A DNA stretch of 64,000 nucleotides, from contig NZ_CP128474.1 of assembly GCF_030369635.1 (NCBI RefSeq), positions 2,108,001 through 2,172,000 of the forward strand, read 5' to 3'. Positions 8,507 through 17,397 of this stretch are shown here, piece by piece. Every line of letters begins with the position of its first letter. The stretch's first letter is position 1. The translations under genes were made by a program, and so were the position numbers. A model generated the notes under the pieces. The model searched no databases. It saw nothing but the letters and a program-made list of their open reading frames with translations, and was not told where the DNA came from. This DNA is from Microbacterium arborescens (GTDB lineage Bacteria > Actinomycetota > Actinomycetes > Actinomycetales > Microbacteriaceae).

Positions 8507-8860
8507 GTGAAGATCCGCGACCTCGTCCATTTCGTCGCCGTCGCCGACACCCTGCACTTCCCGCGCGCCGCCGAGCACCTGGGCGTCTCGCTCGCCGTGC
8601 TCTACTCGTCGATCGACCGGCTCGAAGAGGAGGTCGGGCAGCCGCTGTTCGTCAAGGACGGCGGTAAGCCGCGACTCACGCCCGCGGGCACCCTGCTGCT
8701 CGCCGACGCCCGAGCCGAGGTTGCCGCGGCGCCCGCGCCGGCTGTCGCGCCCCGGCAGAAGGCAGCGGGCGGCGGCAAGGCGAAGGCCTCGAAGGGATCG
8801 GGTCGCGCACCCATCGTGAAGGGCCAGCCCAAGCCCTACAAGAAGCGCCAGGGGCGCTGA
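8507..8860 (+). CDS. LysR-type HTH domain without effector domain
   Basis: 117-aa protein whose first 66 residues are a complete LysR winged-helix domain (KIRDLVHFVAVADTLHFPRA, then YSSIDRLEEEVGQPLFV and LTPAG). It lacks the roughly 220-residue effector-binding domain of normal LysR regulators. Instead there is an Ala/Pro linker and a Lys/Gly-rich tail (KAAGGGKAKASKG... PYKKRQGR) that looks like a nucleic-acid-binding extension. The GTG start has GGAAGG 7 nt upstream, just after the ABC1 gene stop, so it is probably co-transcribed. The reading frame ends cleanly, so this looks like an evolved short form and not a random break. Confidence 0.85.
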   Translation: MKIRDLVHFVAVADTLHFPRAAEHLGVSLAVLYSSIDRLEEEVGQPLFVKDGGKPRLTPAGTLLLADARAEVAAAPAPAVAPRQKAAGGGKAKASKGSGRAPIVKGQPKPYKKRQGR

Positions 8861-8887
8861 CCCCTCACCCGCGGGAGCCCTCGACCG

Positions 8888-9916
8888 TCACCGCACCCGG
8901 GGGTCGACGAGGAACTTCATCGTGTCGGGGTCGGAGTTGCGCGCGAAGAAGCCCGCGAGGTCGTCGAGCCCGCCACGCGCCGTGACGAGGTCGTCGACCC
9001 GCACCGCACCCGAGGCGACCAGCTCGATGGCGAGCGGCCACGTGTCGACGTATCGGAAGAGCCCCTCGACCACGAGCTCACGGCTCTGCAGCAGGAACAG
9101 GTCGAGGTCGACGGTCGCGGACCCCATGCCGACGAGCACGGCACGCCCGGCGCCGCGGAGCGACCGGAGGCCCGCGGCGATCGCCGCTCGTGCACCCGAA
9201 GCGTCGACGAACGCGTCCATGCGGCCGTCGAGCTCGGCCACCTCGGCGGGATCGACCGCGCGTGTGGCTCCGTGCGCGAGCGCGACATCCCGTCGAGCCG
9301 CCACCGGGTCGGCCACGACGACCTCCGCGGCACCGAAGGCTCGCGCCGCGGCACCGGTGAGGATGCCGATGGGTCCGGCCCCGGCGACCAGCACCCTCGA
9401 ACCCGGCACCACCCCGGCCTTGCGCACCGCCGCGATACCGACCGACAAGGGCTCGAGCAGCGCTCCCTCGTCGTCGCTCATCGTCTCGGGCAACGGGTGC
9501 GCCGCATCGGCGGGCACCGCCAGGTATCGCGCGAACGCGCCGTTCTCGGGCGGCGCCGAAGGAAACCGCATCCGCTCGCAGAGGTTCGAGCGCCCGGCCC
9601 GGCATGCCGGACACCACCGGCAGGGGCGCTGCGGATCGATCGCGACGCGCTCGCCGATCCGGTGCTCGTCGGCTGCCGAGGCGACCGCAGCGATGACTCC
9701 CGCGGCCTCGTGACCGAGGATGAGCGGGCTCTCCACCACGAGGTCACCCACCCGGCCGTGCTCGAAGAAGTGCACGTCCGAACCGCACAGCCCGACGGCG
9801 GTGAGCTCGACGAGCACGTCGCCCGGTTCCATCACCGGCAGGGCGACGTCGCGGACCTCGAGCCGGCCCGGCGAGACCAGCACGCTGGCCATCATGCGGT
9901 CGGGGATGCCGATCAT
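8888..9916 (-). CDS. Zn-dependent polyol/sugar dehydrogenase (MDR)
   Basis: 342-aa medium-chain dehydrogenase resembling sorbitol, xylitol and L-idonate dehydrogenases, which oxidise a secondary hydroxyl of a polyol or aldonate with NAD(P). Catalytic zinc ligands Cys44 (GLCGSD) and His69-Glu70 (GHEA); structural cysteines 99, 102, 105 and 113; Rossmann motif VAGAGPIGIL near 172. The start overlaps the stop of the DUF5107 gene in an ATGA junction, so the two are translationally coupled and under the same AraC-site promoter. This places the enzyme in the carbohydrate pathway of this locus, acting on a product of the imported sugar; the exact substrate is unknown. Confidence 0.9.
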   Translation of the reverse strand: MIGIPDRMMASVLVSPGRLEVRDVALPVMEPGDVLVELTAVGLCGSDVHFFEHGRVGDLVVESPLILGHEAAGVIAAVASAADEHRIGERVAIDPQRPCRWCPACRAGRSNLCERMRFPSAPPENGAFARYLAVPADAAHPLPETMSDDEGALLEPLSVGIAAVRKAGVVPGSRVLVAGAGPIGILTGAAARAFGAAEVVVADPVAARRDVALAHGATRAVDPAEVAELDGRMDAFVDASGARAAIAAGLRSLRGAGRAVLVGMGSATVDLDLFLLQSRELVVEGLFRYVDTWPLAIELVASGAVRVDDLVTARGGLDDLAGFFARNSDPDTMKFLVDPRVR

Positions 9917-12900
9917 GCGTTCACCGGCCGCTTCGCCGATCCGGTCGCCGGGCCGGCTGCGCGAGCCGCGGCGTGTTCCTCGTCGTAGCGAGCGAGGGCC
10001 GCCGCGAGCTCGTCCGCACGGCGCCGCGCCGCCTCGGCCGGATCGAGCGAGAAGAGCAGCGTCTCGGGCAGTGACGTCGCGAAGTAGTCGACGCGCGCGG
10101 GAGCCGAGCGCAGCTCGCTCACCCGTGCCGCGACGCGTGACCGCAGGTCAGCGGCAGCTTCCTCGTCTCCCCGGGCGCAGGCGGCCCGCGCGCCGTCGAG
10201 CGATTCCGCGTCGATCTCGGCGGTCGCCGCTTCCGTCGCCGCCGTGCGCCAGGCGTCGTCGGCCGCGGCCGCGTCACCCAGGCTCGCCCGGCAATGCCCG
10301 AGCCGCAGCCAGAGGGCCGCACGACTGTCGAGCAGATGCCATGCCTCGCCGAGGGAGCGCGGCGTGTCGAGCGCTCGTTCGAGCAGCGCCGCTGCGCGCG
10401 CGGCGTCGTGTCCGAGTTCGCCGGCGCGCGCGATCGATGCCCGGGCGAACGCGCGGATCGCGACGCCCTCGCCGCCTTCCCAGGGCTGGAGCGGCCTGCT
10501 CAGGAGCAGGTCGAGGGCCTCGGCGGCACGCCCGGTCGTCGTCAGCAGGTCGGCCACCGTGACGAGCAGGTCATCGCGCACGATGAGCCGGTCTCGATAC
10601 GGCTCGAGTCTCGCCAACCGGGCCGCTGCCGAGATGCCGCGCCGCTGCGCGAGCTGGTCGAGCTCGAACCACAGGCGCGGGTCGTCGCTCACCTCGACGG
10701 CCCGGTCGTACAGGGCGGCGGCGGCGTCGAGATCGCCCTCGACCTCCGCCGTGGCCAGCGCGGCGTTGCGCAGCAGCACGCCATCGCGCGTCGCGTCGTC
10801 GAGGGCCGCACGCCACTGCGCCAGCGCATCCGTCCGGCGGCCGCGGTCGTAGAGCCACATGCCGAGCAGCGCCCGCGCCCGCGCGTCAGCCGGATCGGCT
10901 GCAACGGCAGCTTCAAGGGCGTCGTGGGCGCCGAGCCCCGCGGGAAACACCCAGTCAGCGGGTGCGCGCTGCGCGCGATGGCGAGCGTCGGCGGCGGCAT
11001 CCGTCTCGCCTGCCTCGTCGAGCAGCCGCGCCCGCTCGTACTCGGCGACCGGAGCGATGCCGCCGGTGCCGGTGGCCGAGGCCCCGGCCGCCGCGGCGAG
11101 GACGGCGAGCGCGTCGTCTCGCTGCCCCGCGCGGGCAAGGTCGCCCGCGAGATCGAGCAGCATGAGCCCGTCGTCCGGCAGGGCGCGGCGAGCGAGGTAG
11201 GCGGTGAACACGTCGAGCCGATCGCTCTGCTCAAGCGTCGCGAGTTCAGCGTCGGCTTCGGACTCGCGCCCGAGACGGCGCAGCACGATCACCCGGACGT
11301 TGCGCGCGAGCGGGTCATCCGACCCGTGACGCAGCGCGTCGTCGAGGCGGCCGAGTGCGGCGAGGTCGCGCCCCGCCCGCGCGTCGAGCAACCCCATCTG
11401 CACGCTGGCGGGGTGCGCCCACCGCACATCCCAGGCGGCCTTCGCGAACGCGTCGTAGGCACCAGCGTCGTGGCCCCGGCGCGTCTCGACGAGTCCGAGG
11501 CGGTAGTGCGCCTCGCCGTCCGCGGGGTTCGGGTTGCGGAACGTGAGGCGCTCGACGGCTGCGCGCAGGTATCCGGCAGCCACGTCGTACTCGCCGCGAG
11601 CGTAGGCCGAGGCGCCGAGCGCGGTGTTCGAGCGCGCGTCGCCCGGGTCACGGCGAAGCGCCTCTTCCCAGTAGGGCTCGGGATGCCGTGTGGGATGGCG
11701 GTACTGCGCCAGGTGAACCCCCGTGAGGTAGAGCTCGTCGGCGGAGGCGATGTCGGCGGGCAGCGGCGGCTCGGTCGCGACGGCGGGCTCGGGCGCGCCG
11801 TCGTCATCCGAGCGCGGCCGCCACCGGATGAGTTCGCGATCGCCGTCGTGGACGACGACCTCGATCCGGGTGGCGTCGACCCCGTGGGGGCAGGGCACCG
11901 AGTCGATCCAGGGGCGGCCCGGCCCGAGGTCGACGACGTGCTCTTGCGGGTCGTCCCCGACCGTCACGCGCACGCGGGCGCCAGGCGCATCCGAGGTGAC
12001 GGCAACGCCGATGTGCACGTGACCCTCCTCGAGACGCACCGAGACGGCGGCATCCCTCGTGGCCTGATGCGCGGCGCCGATGCCGGTGATCGGGAACCAG
12101 AACTGCGAGAACGTCTTGACCTCGCCGGGCGCGAGGTAAGAGAAGTCGGGCTGGTTGTCGGTGTACACACCGGCCATCAGCTCGACATAGGGGCCGTCGC
12201 CGTCGGTCAGCTGGTCGTCCCAGGCGTGGCCGAAGGGGGCGTTGCCCCACGTCCACTGCTTCTTGCCCGGCGCGATGCGGCGATCGGCCCAGTGCACGAA
12301 GCCCGCTCCGGCCGCGTGGTCGTAGCCGCCGAAGAAGTCGTCCCGCGTCTCGACCACCATGTACGACGTCGGCACGGGGATGTTGCCGTAGTAGTCGATG
12401 CGGTCGGCATCGGGGTGGGCCGCATCGACCCGAGCCGGGTAGTCGACGCCGTAGTAGGGGCGGTCGGCTCGTGGGAAGGCTGTGATGGCGCGACGCGCGT
12501 GATCGGCGACGTACCGGACGTCGGTCGGGAAGAACGACTGGTAATCCTCGTGCGCTCGCGCGGCGACGTTCGCCCACCAGAGGAACGTCTGCGGCACCTC
12601 GGTGCGGTTGTGCAGCCGGGCGCGCAGCTCGATCAGCGAGCTGTCGGGACGCAGGCGGATGCCGTGGGTGCCGCGCATGCGCGCGAAGGGATCGTGATCC
12701 GACATCCAGACCGTGACCGCCCCGTCGGGTTCGCGTTCGATCCAGCTCTCCATGGGCAGGAAGGTGGCGGGTCGGTGATGCTGCGGCCAGTTGAACTCGA
12801 CGCCTCCCGACACCCACGGACCGGCGAGCCCGACGAGGGCGGGCTTGATCACGTTGTTGCGGTAGAAGAAGTCGTACTCGGCGGTCTTGTCGTAGCCGAT

Positions 12901-13212
12901 GTGGATGCGCCCGCCGAGCTCGGGGAGGAGCACCAGCCGGATCCAGCGGTTCTCGAGGTGCACGGCACGCCAGTCGCGGTCGCGCGGCTCGGCGGCGATC
13001 CGCTCGGTGAAGGGCAGCGGGTACACCCGTCCGCTCGACCCCTGGTAGACCCGGCGCTCGAAGAACATCGGAAGCTTCTCCGGTGGCGCCGGCTCGTACG
13101 TGGGAATCGTGAGCGGCTGCTCCCAGACGGCCACGCCGCCGTCATCGAGCGTCACCTGCTCGTCCGCGGGCGGCTCGGGAAGACGCAGCGAGGATGTCGA
13201 GGTCGAATGCAT
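9913..13212 (-). CDS. DUF5107 domain protein with TPR repeats
   Basis: 1099-aa cytoplasmic protein. Residues about 20-330 form the DUF5107 domain (motifs VYQGSSGRVYPLPF, WPQHHRP, PYYGVDYPARVD, WTWGNAPFG), a galactose-mutarotase-like beta-sandwich typical of carbohydrate-active clusters. The rest is a long array of TPR-like helical repeats (for example ARSNTALGASAYARGEYDVAA). No signal peptide. The ATG chosen has GGAGG only 1 nt away, but a -10-like GACGCT ends 6 nt before it, with a TGTCGC -35 at 17 bp. A leaderless start there explains the odd spacing. An alternative ATG lies 12 codons upstream inside the operator. Its exact biochemical role is not known; context says sugar catabolism. Confidence 0.88.
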   Translation of the reverse strand: MHSTSTSSLRLPEPPADEQVTLDDGGVAVWEQPLTIPTYEPAPPEKLPMFFERRVYQGSSGRVYPLPFTERIAAEPRDRDWRAVHLENRWIRLVLLPELGGRIHIGYDKTAEYDFFYRNNVIKPALVGLAGPWVSGGVEFNWPQHHRPATFLPMESWIEREPDGAVTVWMSDHDPFARMRGTHGIRLRPDSSLIELRARLHNRTEVPQTFLWWANVAARAHEDYQSFFPTDVRYVADHARRAITAFPRADRPYYGVDYPARVDAAHPDADRIDYYGNIPVPTSYMVVETRDDFFGGYDHAAGAGFVHWADRRIAPGKKQWTWGNAPFGHAWDDQLTDGDGPYVELMAGVYTDNQPDFSYLAPGEVKTFSQFWFPITGIGAAHQATRDAAVSVRLEEGHVHIGVAVTSDAPGARVRVTVGDDPQEHVVDLGPGRPWIDSVPCPHGVDATRIEVVVHDGDRELIRWRPRSDDDGAPEPAVATEPPLPADIASADELYLTGVHLAQYRHPTRHPEPYWEEALRRDPGDARSNTALGASAYARGEYDVAAGYLRAAVERLTFRNPNPADGEAHYRLGLVETRRGHDAGAYDAFAKAAWDVRWAHPASVQMGLLDARAGRDLAALGRLDDALRHGSDDPLARNVRVIVLRRLGRESEADAELATLEQSDRLDVFTAYLARRALPDDGLMLLDLAGDLARAGQRDDALAVLAAAAGASATGTGGIAPVAEYERARLLDEAGETDAAADARHRAQRAPADWVFPAGLGAHDALEAAVAADPADARARALLGMWLYDRGRRTDALAQWRAALDDATRDGVLLRNAALATAEVEGDLDAAAALYDRAVEVSDDPRLWFELDQLAQRRGISAAARLARLEPYRDRLIVRDDLLVTVADLLTTTGRAAEALDLLLSRPLQPWEGGEGVAIRAFARASIARAGELGHDAARAAALLERALDTPRSLGEAWHLLDSRAALWLRLGHCRASLGDAAAADDAWRTAATEAATAEIDAESLDGARAACARGDEEAAADLRSRVAARVSELRSAPARVDYFATSLPETLLFSLDPAEAARRRADELAAALARYDEEHAAARAAGPATGSAKRPVNA

Positions 13213-13242
13213 GCCTCCAGCGTCGCCGAGCGAGCCCGGCCG

Positions 13243-13289
13243 CGACATGGCGGAAGCGGCCGTGCACCTGGACGATCCGCCGATGTGTC
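13243..13289. promoter_or_regulatory. Candidate AraC operator, copy 1 (DUF5107/araC divergent region)
   Basis: Gap-free match to a second 47-bp site at 18796-18842. Shared blocks are CGACATRGCSGAA at the left and CTGGACGATCCGCYGAT at the right, 25 bp apart in both. On the minus strand the left block overlaps a TGTCGC -35 (13247-13242) that is 17 bp from GACGCT (13224-13219). This is the geometry of an AraC-family activator bound next to and over the -35. It also covers the promoter region of the divergent araC-type gene, allowing autoregulation. Confidence 0.65.
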
Positions 13290-13301
13290 AGGATGACGAT
13301 C

Positions 13302-14165
13302 ATGGCCATCTCAGACGGTTTCGCGGGCGAACGCCTGTGCGTCGTGCCAGCACCGGCGATCACCGCCGCGCTGCAGCGCCCCGTGACCCGCCGCCTGGTC
13401 GTCACCGACGCCGGCTGGTTCCCGCATGCCGCCGATCATGGTCGCACCCGCGACCGCGGCATCCGCACGACGATCGTCATCGTCTGCACGGCGGGCTCCG
13501 GGTGGGTCGAGATCGGCGGCACGCGCCACCGCGTGCAGGCGGGCACCGCGGTGGTGATCCCGGCCCGCACGCCGCACGCCTACGGCGCGTTTGCCGACGA
13601 TCCCTGGACGATCTGGTGGTGCCATGTCGTCGGCTCCGATGTCGACGACCTCACCGCGGCGATCGGCACCACGGCCGCACGACCGCTCGTGCGCCTCCAC
13701 AGCGTCGAGCGCGCGGTGTCGCTGCTCGACGAGATCGTGCGGGGGCTCGAACGCGACCAGTCGCCCGTGCGTCTGGTCGCCGTCACGGGTGCCGCGTTCA
13801 AGCTCATGACTCAGCTCGCGTCCGACCAGGCACTACCCGAGCGCGGCGACCCGCTCGGGCGCGCGATGACGTTCCTGTCCGAGCGGCTCGACAGCGCCGT
13901 GCCGGTCAGCGAGCTGGCGGCACTGGTCGGGGTGTCGGCATCCCATCTCACGTCGCTCTTCCGGCGCGCGACGGGCGGCGGCGTCCTGGCGTACCACACG
14001 GCGCTCCGGATGACGGCGGCGCGCACCCTCCTGGAGCGCTCCGATCGCACCGTCGGCCAGATCGCGACAGACGTCGGCTACAGCGACCCGTTCTACTTCT
14101 CGCGGCACTTCCGACGCGTGCACGGGATGAGCCCGAGCCGCTACCGCGAGGAGCGTCGCGGATGA
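13302..14165 (+). CDS. AraC-family transcriptional regulator
   Basis: 287-aa regulator with an N-terminal cupin-type sugar-sensing domain (TAGSGWVEIGGTRHRVQAGT and VVIPARTPHAYGA) and a C-terminal double HTH (VSELAALVGVSASHLTSLFRR, then VGQIATDVGYSDPFYFSRHFRR and GMSPSRYR). Two ATGs are possible; the one before AISDGF lies 7 nt after a CAGGAT -10-like hexamer and is preferred. It is divergent from the DUF5107-dehydrogenase operon and ends 7 nt from the convergent hydrolase gene. The shared 47-bp site in front of both sugar operons makes it the likely activator of the whole locus. Confidence 0.9.
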   Translation: MAISDGFAGERLCVVPAPAITAALQRPVTRRLVVTDAGWFPHAADHGRTRDRGIRTTIVIVCTAGSGWVEIGGTRHRVQAGTAVVIPARTPHAYGAFADDPWTIWWCHVVGSDVDDLTAAIGTTAARPLVRLHSVERAVSLLDEIVRGLERDQSPVRLVAVTGAAFKLMTQLASDQALPERGDPLGRAMTFLSERLDSAVPVSELAALVGVSASHLTSLFRRATGGGVLAYHTALRMTAARTLLERSDRTVGQIATDVGYSDPFYFSRHFRRVHGMSPSRYREERRG

Positions 14166-14171
14166 CGCCGC

Positions 14172-15503
14172 TCAATCCCGGTCGTCGGCGGCCGTCGTCG
14201 GGGCAGCGAGGATCTCGGCGTTGAGGCGCCGCTGCCACGCGACATCCGACCACTGCGGATGATGGGGCGCCGCGTTCGAGCTGAGCACCATGCCCCACAC
14301 GCCGTGCTCGAGCGCCGTGCGCACGCCGTGCTCGGCGAGCTCGGTGCCGACGGGGCCGTCTTCGAAGTCGGCCCGGAGCGGGGTGTAACCCACCCAGCCC
14401 TCCCCCACGACGGCGGGGATGCCGCGGCGCCGCGACCACGCGGCGAGCGCCGTCACCCGTGACCCGATCTCGCGCAGCATCTCTTCGCGGTAGAGCCCGT
14501 AATGGTTGTAGAGCCACCGGTCCCACAGGTCGGGGTCGACCCAGTCGTAGCCGTAGATCTGCTGGTCGGTGATGACGGTGGCCTCGAACTTCCAGTCGGC
14601 GGCCCGGCCGTACTCGGCGAACGAGGGCGCGTCGTCGACCAGCAGCGCCCGCATGACCTCACCGGGGAAGCCGTCGGTGCCTTCGGAACGGATGTCGATG
14701 CGTCGCTGCAGCGCATCGAGCACGCCGTACGCGTAGACGTGCAGCTGCGCCACCTGGAATCGGTCGGACAGCCCGGCGAGATCGAGGAAGGGGGCCTTGC
14801 CGTAGCTCGCGGTGACGAGGTGGCGGGGATGCGCGGCGCGCACTCGATCGAGGGCGGGGTCTCCGCCGTCGGCGAAGGCGGGGACGATCGAGAAGTCGAC
14901 CTCGTTGTGGAGCTCGGTGAACGCGATCGTGTCGGCCAGCCCCGCGGACTCGATCTCGTCGAGCATCCGGATCGTCGCCGTCGCCAGGACGTCGTAGCGC
15001 TCGGCGAGCGGCACCGCATCGATCGCGCGGAACCAGCGCTCGTCAGCCGCGAACGCCGGCGACTGCTGGTACTCCCAACTTGCGAGGATGACGACGATGC
15101 CTCGTTCACGGGCACCGCGCAGCAGATCGAAGAAGCGCGAGCGCAGGTCGAGCCGGTAGCCGCCGGGCACGTCGTACCACCGCGTTCCGTTGCCGAACAC
15201 CTCGCCGTGCGGCGAGCGCCCGAGCCCCTCGATCTCGAGGTTGCTCGCGAGGTCGTCGAGCCCGAGGCCGCCGAACAGCAGTAGCGGTGCCGCGCAGATG
15301 CGGACGGCGTTGTAGCCGCGATCGACCGCCTCATCGAGGGCGGCGCCGAGGTCGGCGTAGGGCTCGCCGTCGCCGGCACGCGTGTACCAGGAGAAGTCCC
15401 AGAGCGTGATCGTCAGGCGCGGCGGAAGGTGCGCGGGCACGACCCCCGTCAGCGCGCGGGTGTCGGGGGCTGGGTCGTGTCCGGAGCCGAGATAGCGGGT
15501 CAT
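14172..15503 (-). CDS. Cellulase-like glycoside hydrolase, cytoplasmic
   Basis: 443-aa TIM-barrel protein of the cellulase-like (sugar-binding cellulase-like) group, clan GH-A in appearance. The opening PRLTITLWDFSWYTRAG is typical. A Glu in FTELHNEVD (near 200) fits the acid/base at the end of strand 4 and a Glu in VVGEGWVGY (near 365) fits the nucleophile at the end of strand 7. No signal peptide, so it would act on an imported oligosaccharide. It is the last gene of the importer operon, 4 nt after the permease. Specific linkage and substrate cannot be read from the sequence. Confidence 0.82.
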   Translation of the reverse strand: MTRYLGSGHDPAPDTRALTGVVPAHLPPRLTITLWDFSWYTRAGDGEPYADLGAALDEAVDRGYNAVRICAAPLLLFGGLGLDDLASNLEIEGLGRSPHGEVFGNGTRWYDVPGGYRLDLRSRFFDLLRGARERGIVVILASWEYQQSPAFAADERWFRAIDAVPLAERYDVLATATIRMLDEIESAGLADTIAFTELHNEVDFSIVPAFADGGDPALDRVRAAHPRHLVTASYGKAPFLDLAGLSDRFQVAQLHVYAYGVLDALQRRIDIRSEGTDGFPGEVMRALLVDDAPSFAEYGRAADWKFEATVITDQQIYGYDWVDPDLWDRWLYNHYGLYREEMLREIGSRVTALAAWSRRRGIPAVVGEGWVGYTPLRADFEDGPVGTELAEHGVRTALEHGVWGMVLSSNAAPHHPQWSDVAWQRRLNAEILAAPTTAADDRD

Positions 15504-15507
15504 CGGG

Positions 15508-16446
15508 TCATCCCTTCGTCGCGCCGGCGGTGAGACCGGCTCGCCAGAATCGTTGCAGAGCGGCCATGACCACGATGAGCAGGACGGCCGAGACCGCGGC
15601 TCCCGTGACGACGAGCTCGTAGTACAGCGGCGCTCGCTGCGTCTGACCGTTCCAGAGCATGAGCCCGAGGGTGACCGGGAACGTGCGGGCGTCGTTGAGC
15701 ATGACGAGCGGCAGCAGGTAGTTGTTCCAGATTCCCACGAACTGGAACAGGAACACCGTCACGAGGGCGGGCGCCATCATGCGGGTGGCCATCGTCGCGA
15801 AGATGCGCACGTCGCCGGCACCGTCGAGGCGCGCAGCCTCGATCACCTCGTCGGGCACGCCCGCGGTGGCATAGATGCGGCAGAGGTACACACCGAACGG
15901 ACTGACGATGCTCGGCAGCAGGAACGACCAGTACGTCCCGGTCAGGCCCACCGCATTGAACATGAAGTAGGTCGGCAGCGCGATGACGGTCGCGGGCACG
16001 AGGACGCCGCCGAGGATCATCGCGAACACCGCTTCACGCCCGGCGAAGGCGTACTTGGCGAACGCGTACCCCGCGGCCCCGCTGAGGACGGTGGCGATGA
16101 GCGCGCCGAGCCCCGAGTAGAACAGGCTGTTGAGCAGCCACTGGGTGTAGATGCCGCGGTCGGTCGCGAAGAGGTTCTGAAGGTTGGTCAGCGGCTGCGG
16201 GGCGTCGCTGAACCAGAGCCCGAACGAGCCGAACAGGTCGGCGTTGCTCTTGGTCGCCGCGAACAGCACCCACACCACCGGCAGCGCGAAGTACACCAGG
16301 GCGGCGACGAGGACGGCAAGGGTCGGCAGCGACCCCCAGAAGCCGGCACCCGGTCCCCCGGCGCCGCTGCGGCGGGCAGCGCGGCGATCGGATGCCGCGC
16401 CGGTGGTGACCGAGCGGGTGGATTCGGTGACGGGTGCGATCACCAT
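15508..16446 (-). CDS. Carbohydrate ABC transporter permease (MalG type)
   Basis: 312-aa CUT1-family inner-membrane permease with six membrane segments, a cytoplasmic N-terminal extension of about 40 residues and the EAA loop (EAARLDGAGDVRIFATMATRM) near 215. The ATG has AAGGGGAA upstream and overlaps the end of the first permease gene by 7 nt. It pairs with the MalF-type permease and the lipoprotein binding protein. No ATP-binding subunit is encoded here, so a shared MsiK-type ATPase elsewhere is expected, as in other Actinobacteria. Confidence 0.93.
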   Translation of the reverse strand: MVIAPVTESTRSVTTGAASDRRAARRSGAGGPGAGFWGSLPTLAVLVAALVYFALPVVWVLFAATKSNADLFGSFGLWFSDAPQPLTNLQNLFATDRGIYTQWLLNSLFYSGLGALIATVLSGAAGYAFAKYAFAGREAVFAMILGGVLVPATVIALPTYFMFNAVGLTGTYWSFLLPSIVSPFGVYLCRIYATAGVPDEVIEAARLDGAGDVRIFATMATRMMAPALVTVFLFQFVGIWNNYLLPLVMLNDARTFPVTLGLMLWNGQTQRAPLYYELVVTGAAVSAVLLIVVMAALQRFWRAGLTAGATKG

Positions 16447-17333
16447 GCGCGGTTCCCCTTCCGATTGACCAGCCGCAGGAAGACGAACGAGAACACGAAG
16501 GCGATGACGGCGACGATGACGGCCATCGCGGCGGCGAGATTCGGGTTGCTCTGCGTGAACGCCTGGTTGTAGGCGGCGAGGTTCGGTGTGTAGTCGGTGT
16601 TGATGGCGGTCGTCAGCGGGCGGAGCACGAGAGGTTCGACGAACAGTTGCAGCGTGCCGATGATCGTGAACACCGTCGTCAGTACGAGCGAAGGCCTCAG
16701 CAGCGGCAGCTTGATCTCCCACACGATGCGCCATTCGCCCGCCCCGTCGATGCGCGCGGCCTCGTACAGGTCGGCGGGCACGGCCTGGAGCGCCGCGATG
16801 AGGACCAGCATGTTGTAGCCGGCGAACGTCCAGATGCCGATGTTCGCGATGGCGAACATGACGGTGCCCGATTCGAGCGGGGCGGCCGAGATGCCGAGGG
16901 CGGAGAGCCCCTGGAGGATCGGACTCGTGCTCGGCACGTAGAGGAAGCTCCACAGCAGCGAGGCGATGACGCCCGGCACGCCGTAGGGCATGAAGAACGC
17001 CACGCGGAAGAACTGCGGCCAGCGGGCCCGGGTCGACTCGAGCAGCAGGGCGAGCACCGCCGAGAGCACGACCATCAACGGCACCTGGATGAGTGCGAAG
17101 ACGGCGATGCGTCCGAGGCTCGAGACGAACGCGGGGTTCGCGAGCGCCCGGACATAGTTGTCGAGGCCGACGAAGAGCGTTTCCGGCGCACCGAGCCCGA
17201 GCCCGCTCGCGCGGACCGAGAAGAGGCTCTGCACGATCGCCCAGACGATGGGGGCGACGTAGAAGACGGCGAAGGCGAGGAGGAACGGGCCGAGCAGCAG
17301 CAACAGCGGCAGCCGGCTTCGGGTGGTGTGCAT
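16440..17333 (-). CDS. Carbohydrate ABC transporter permease (MalF type)
   Basis: 297-aa permease with six membrane segments; starts with an N-in first segment (LPLLLLLGPFLLAFAVFYVAP) and carries the EAA motif (YEAARIDGAGEWRIVWEIKLP) near 190. Standard length for CUT1 MalF-type subunits in Gram-positives. It lies 64 nt after the binding-protein gene, with a strong hairpin in the gap, and overlaps the second permease by 7 nt. Confidence 0.93.
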   Translation of the reverse strand: MHTTRSRLPLLLLLGPFLLAFAVFYVAPIVWAIVQSLFSVRASGLGLGAPETLFVGLDNYVRALANPAFVSSLGRIAVFALIQVPLMVVLSAVLALLLESTRARWPQFFRVAFFMPYGVPGVIASLLWSFLYVPSTSPILQGLSALGISAAPLESGTVMFAIANIGIWTFAGYNMLVLIAALQAVPADLYEAARIDGAGEWRIVWEIKLPLLRPSLVLTTVFTIIGTLQLFVEPLVLRPLTTAINTDYTPNLAAYNQAFTQSNPNLAAAMAVIVAVIAFVFSFVFLRLVNRKGNRAW

Positions 17334-17360
17334 GCGATTCCCTTCGGGGCGCGACCGGGA

Positions 17361-17390
17361 GGGGCGGGTGGCGTCGCTGCCACCCGCCCC
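17361..17390 (-). terminator. Intercistronic hairpin between binding protein and permease
   Basis: Perfect 12-bp stem (GGGGCGGGTGGC and GCCACCCGCCCC) with a 6-nt loop, no T-tract. It sits directly downstream of the binding-protein stop and upstream of the first permease. Such hairpins in importer operons usually stabilise the binding-protein mRNA or terminate part of the transcripts, giving an excess of binding protein over permease. Confidence 0.75.
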
Positions 17391-17397
17391 GTTCGGA

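Noticed and set aside
10294-13296. 1000-codon open frame opposite the DUF5107 gene
   Set aside because: Shadow of the true minus-strand gene; composition is that of antisense translation and it has no domain.
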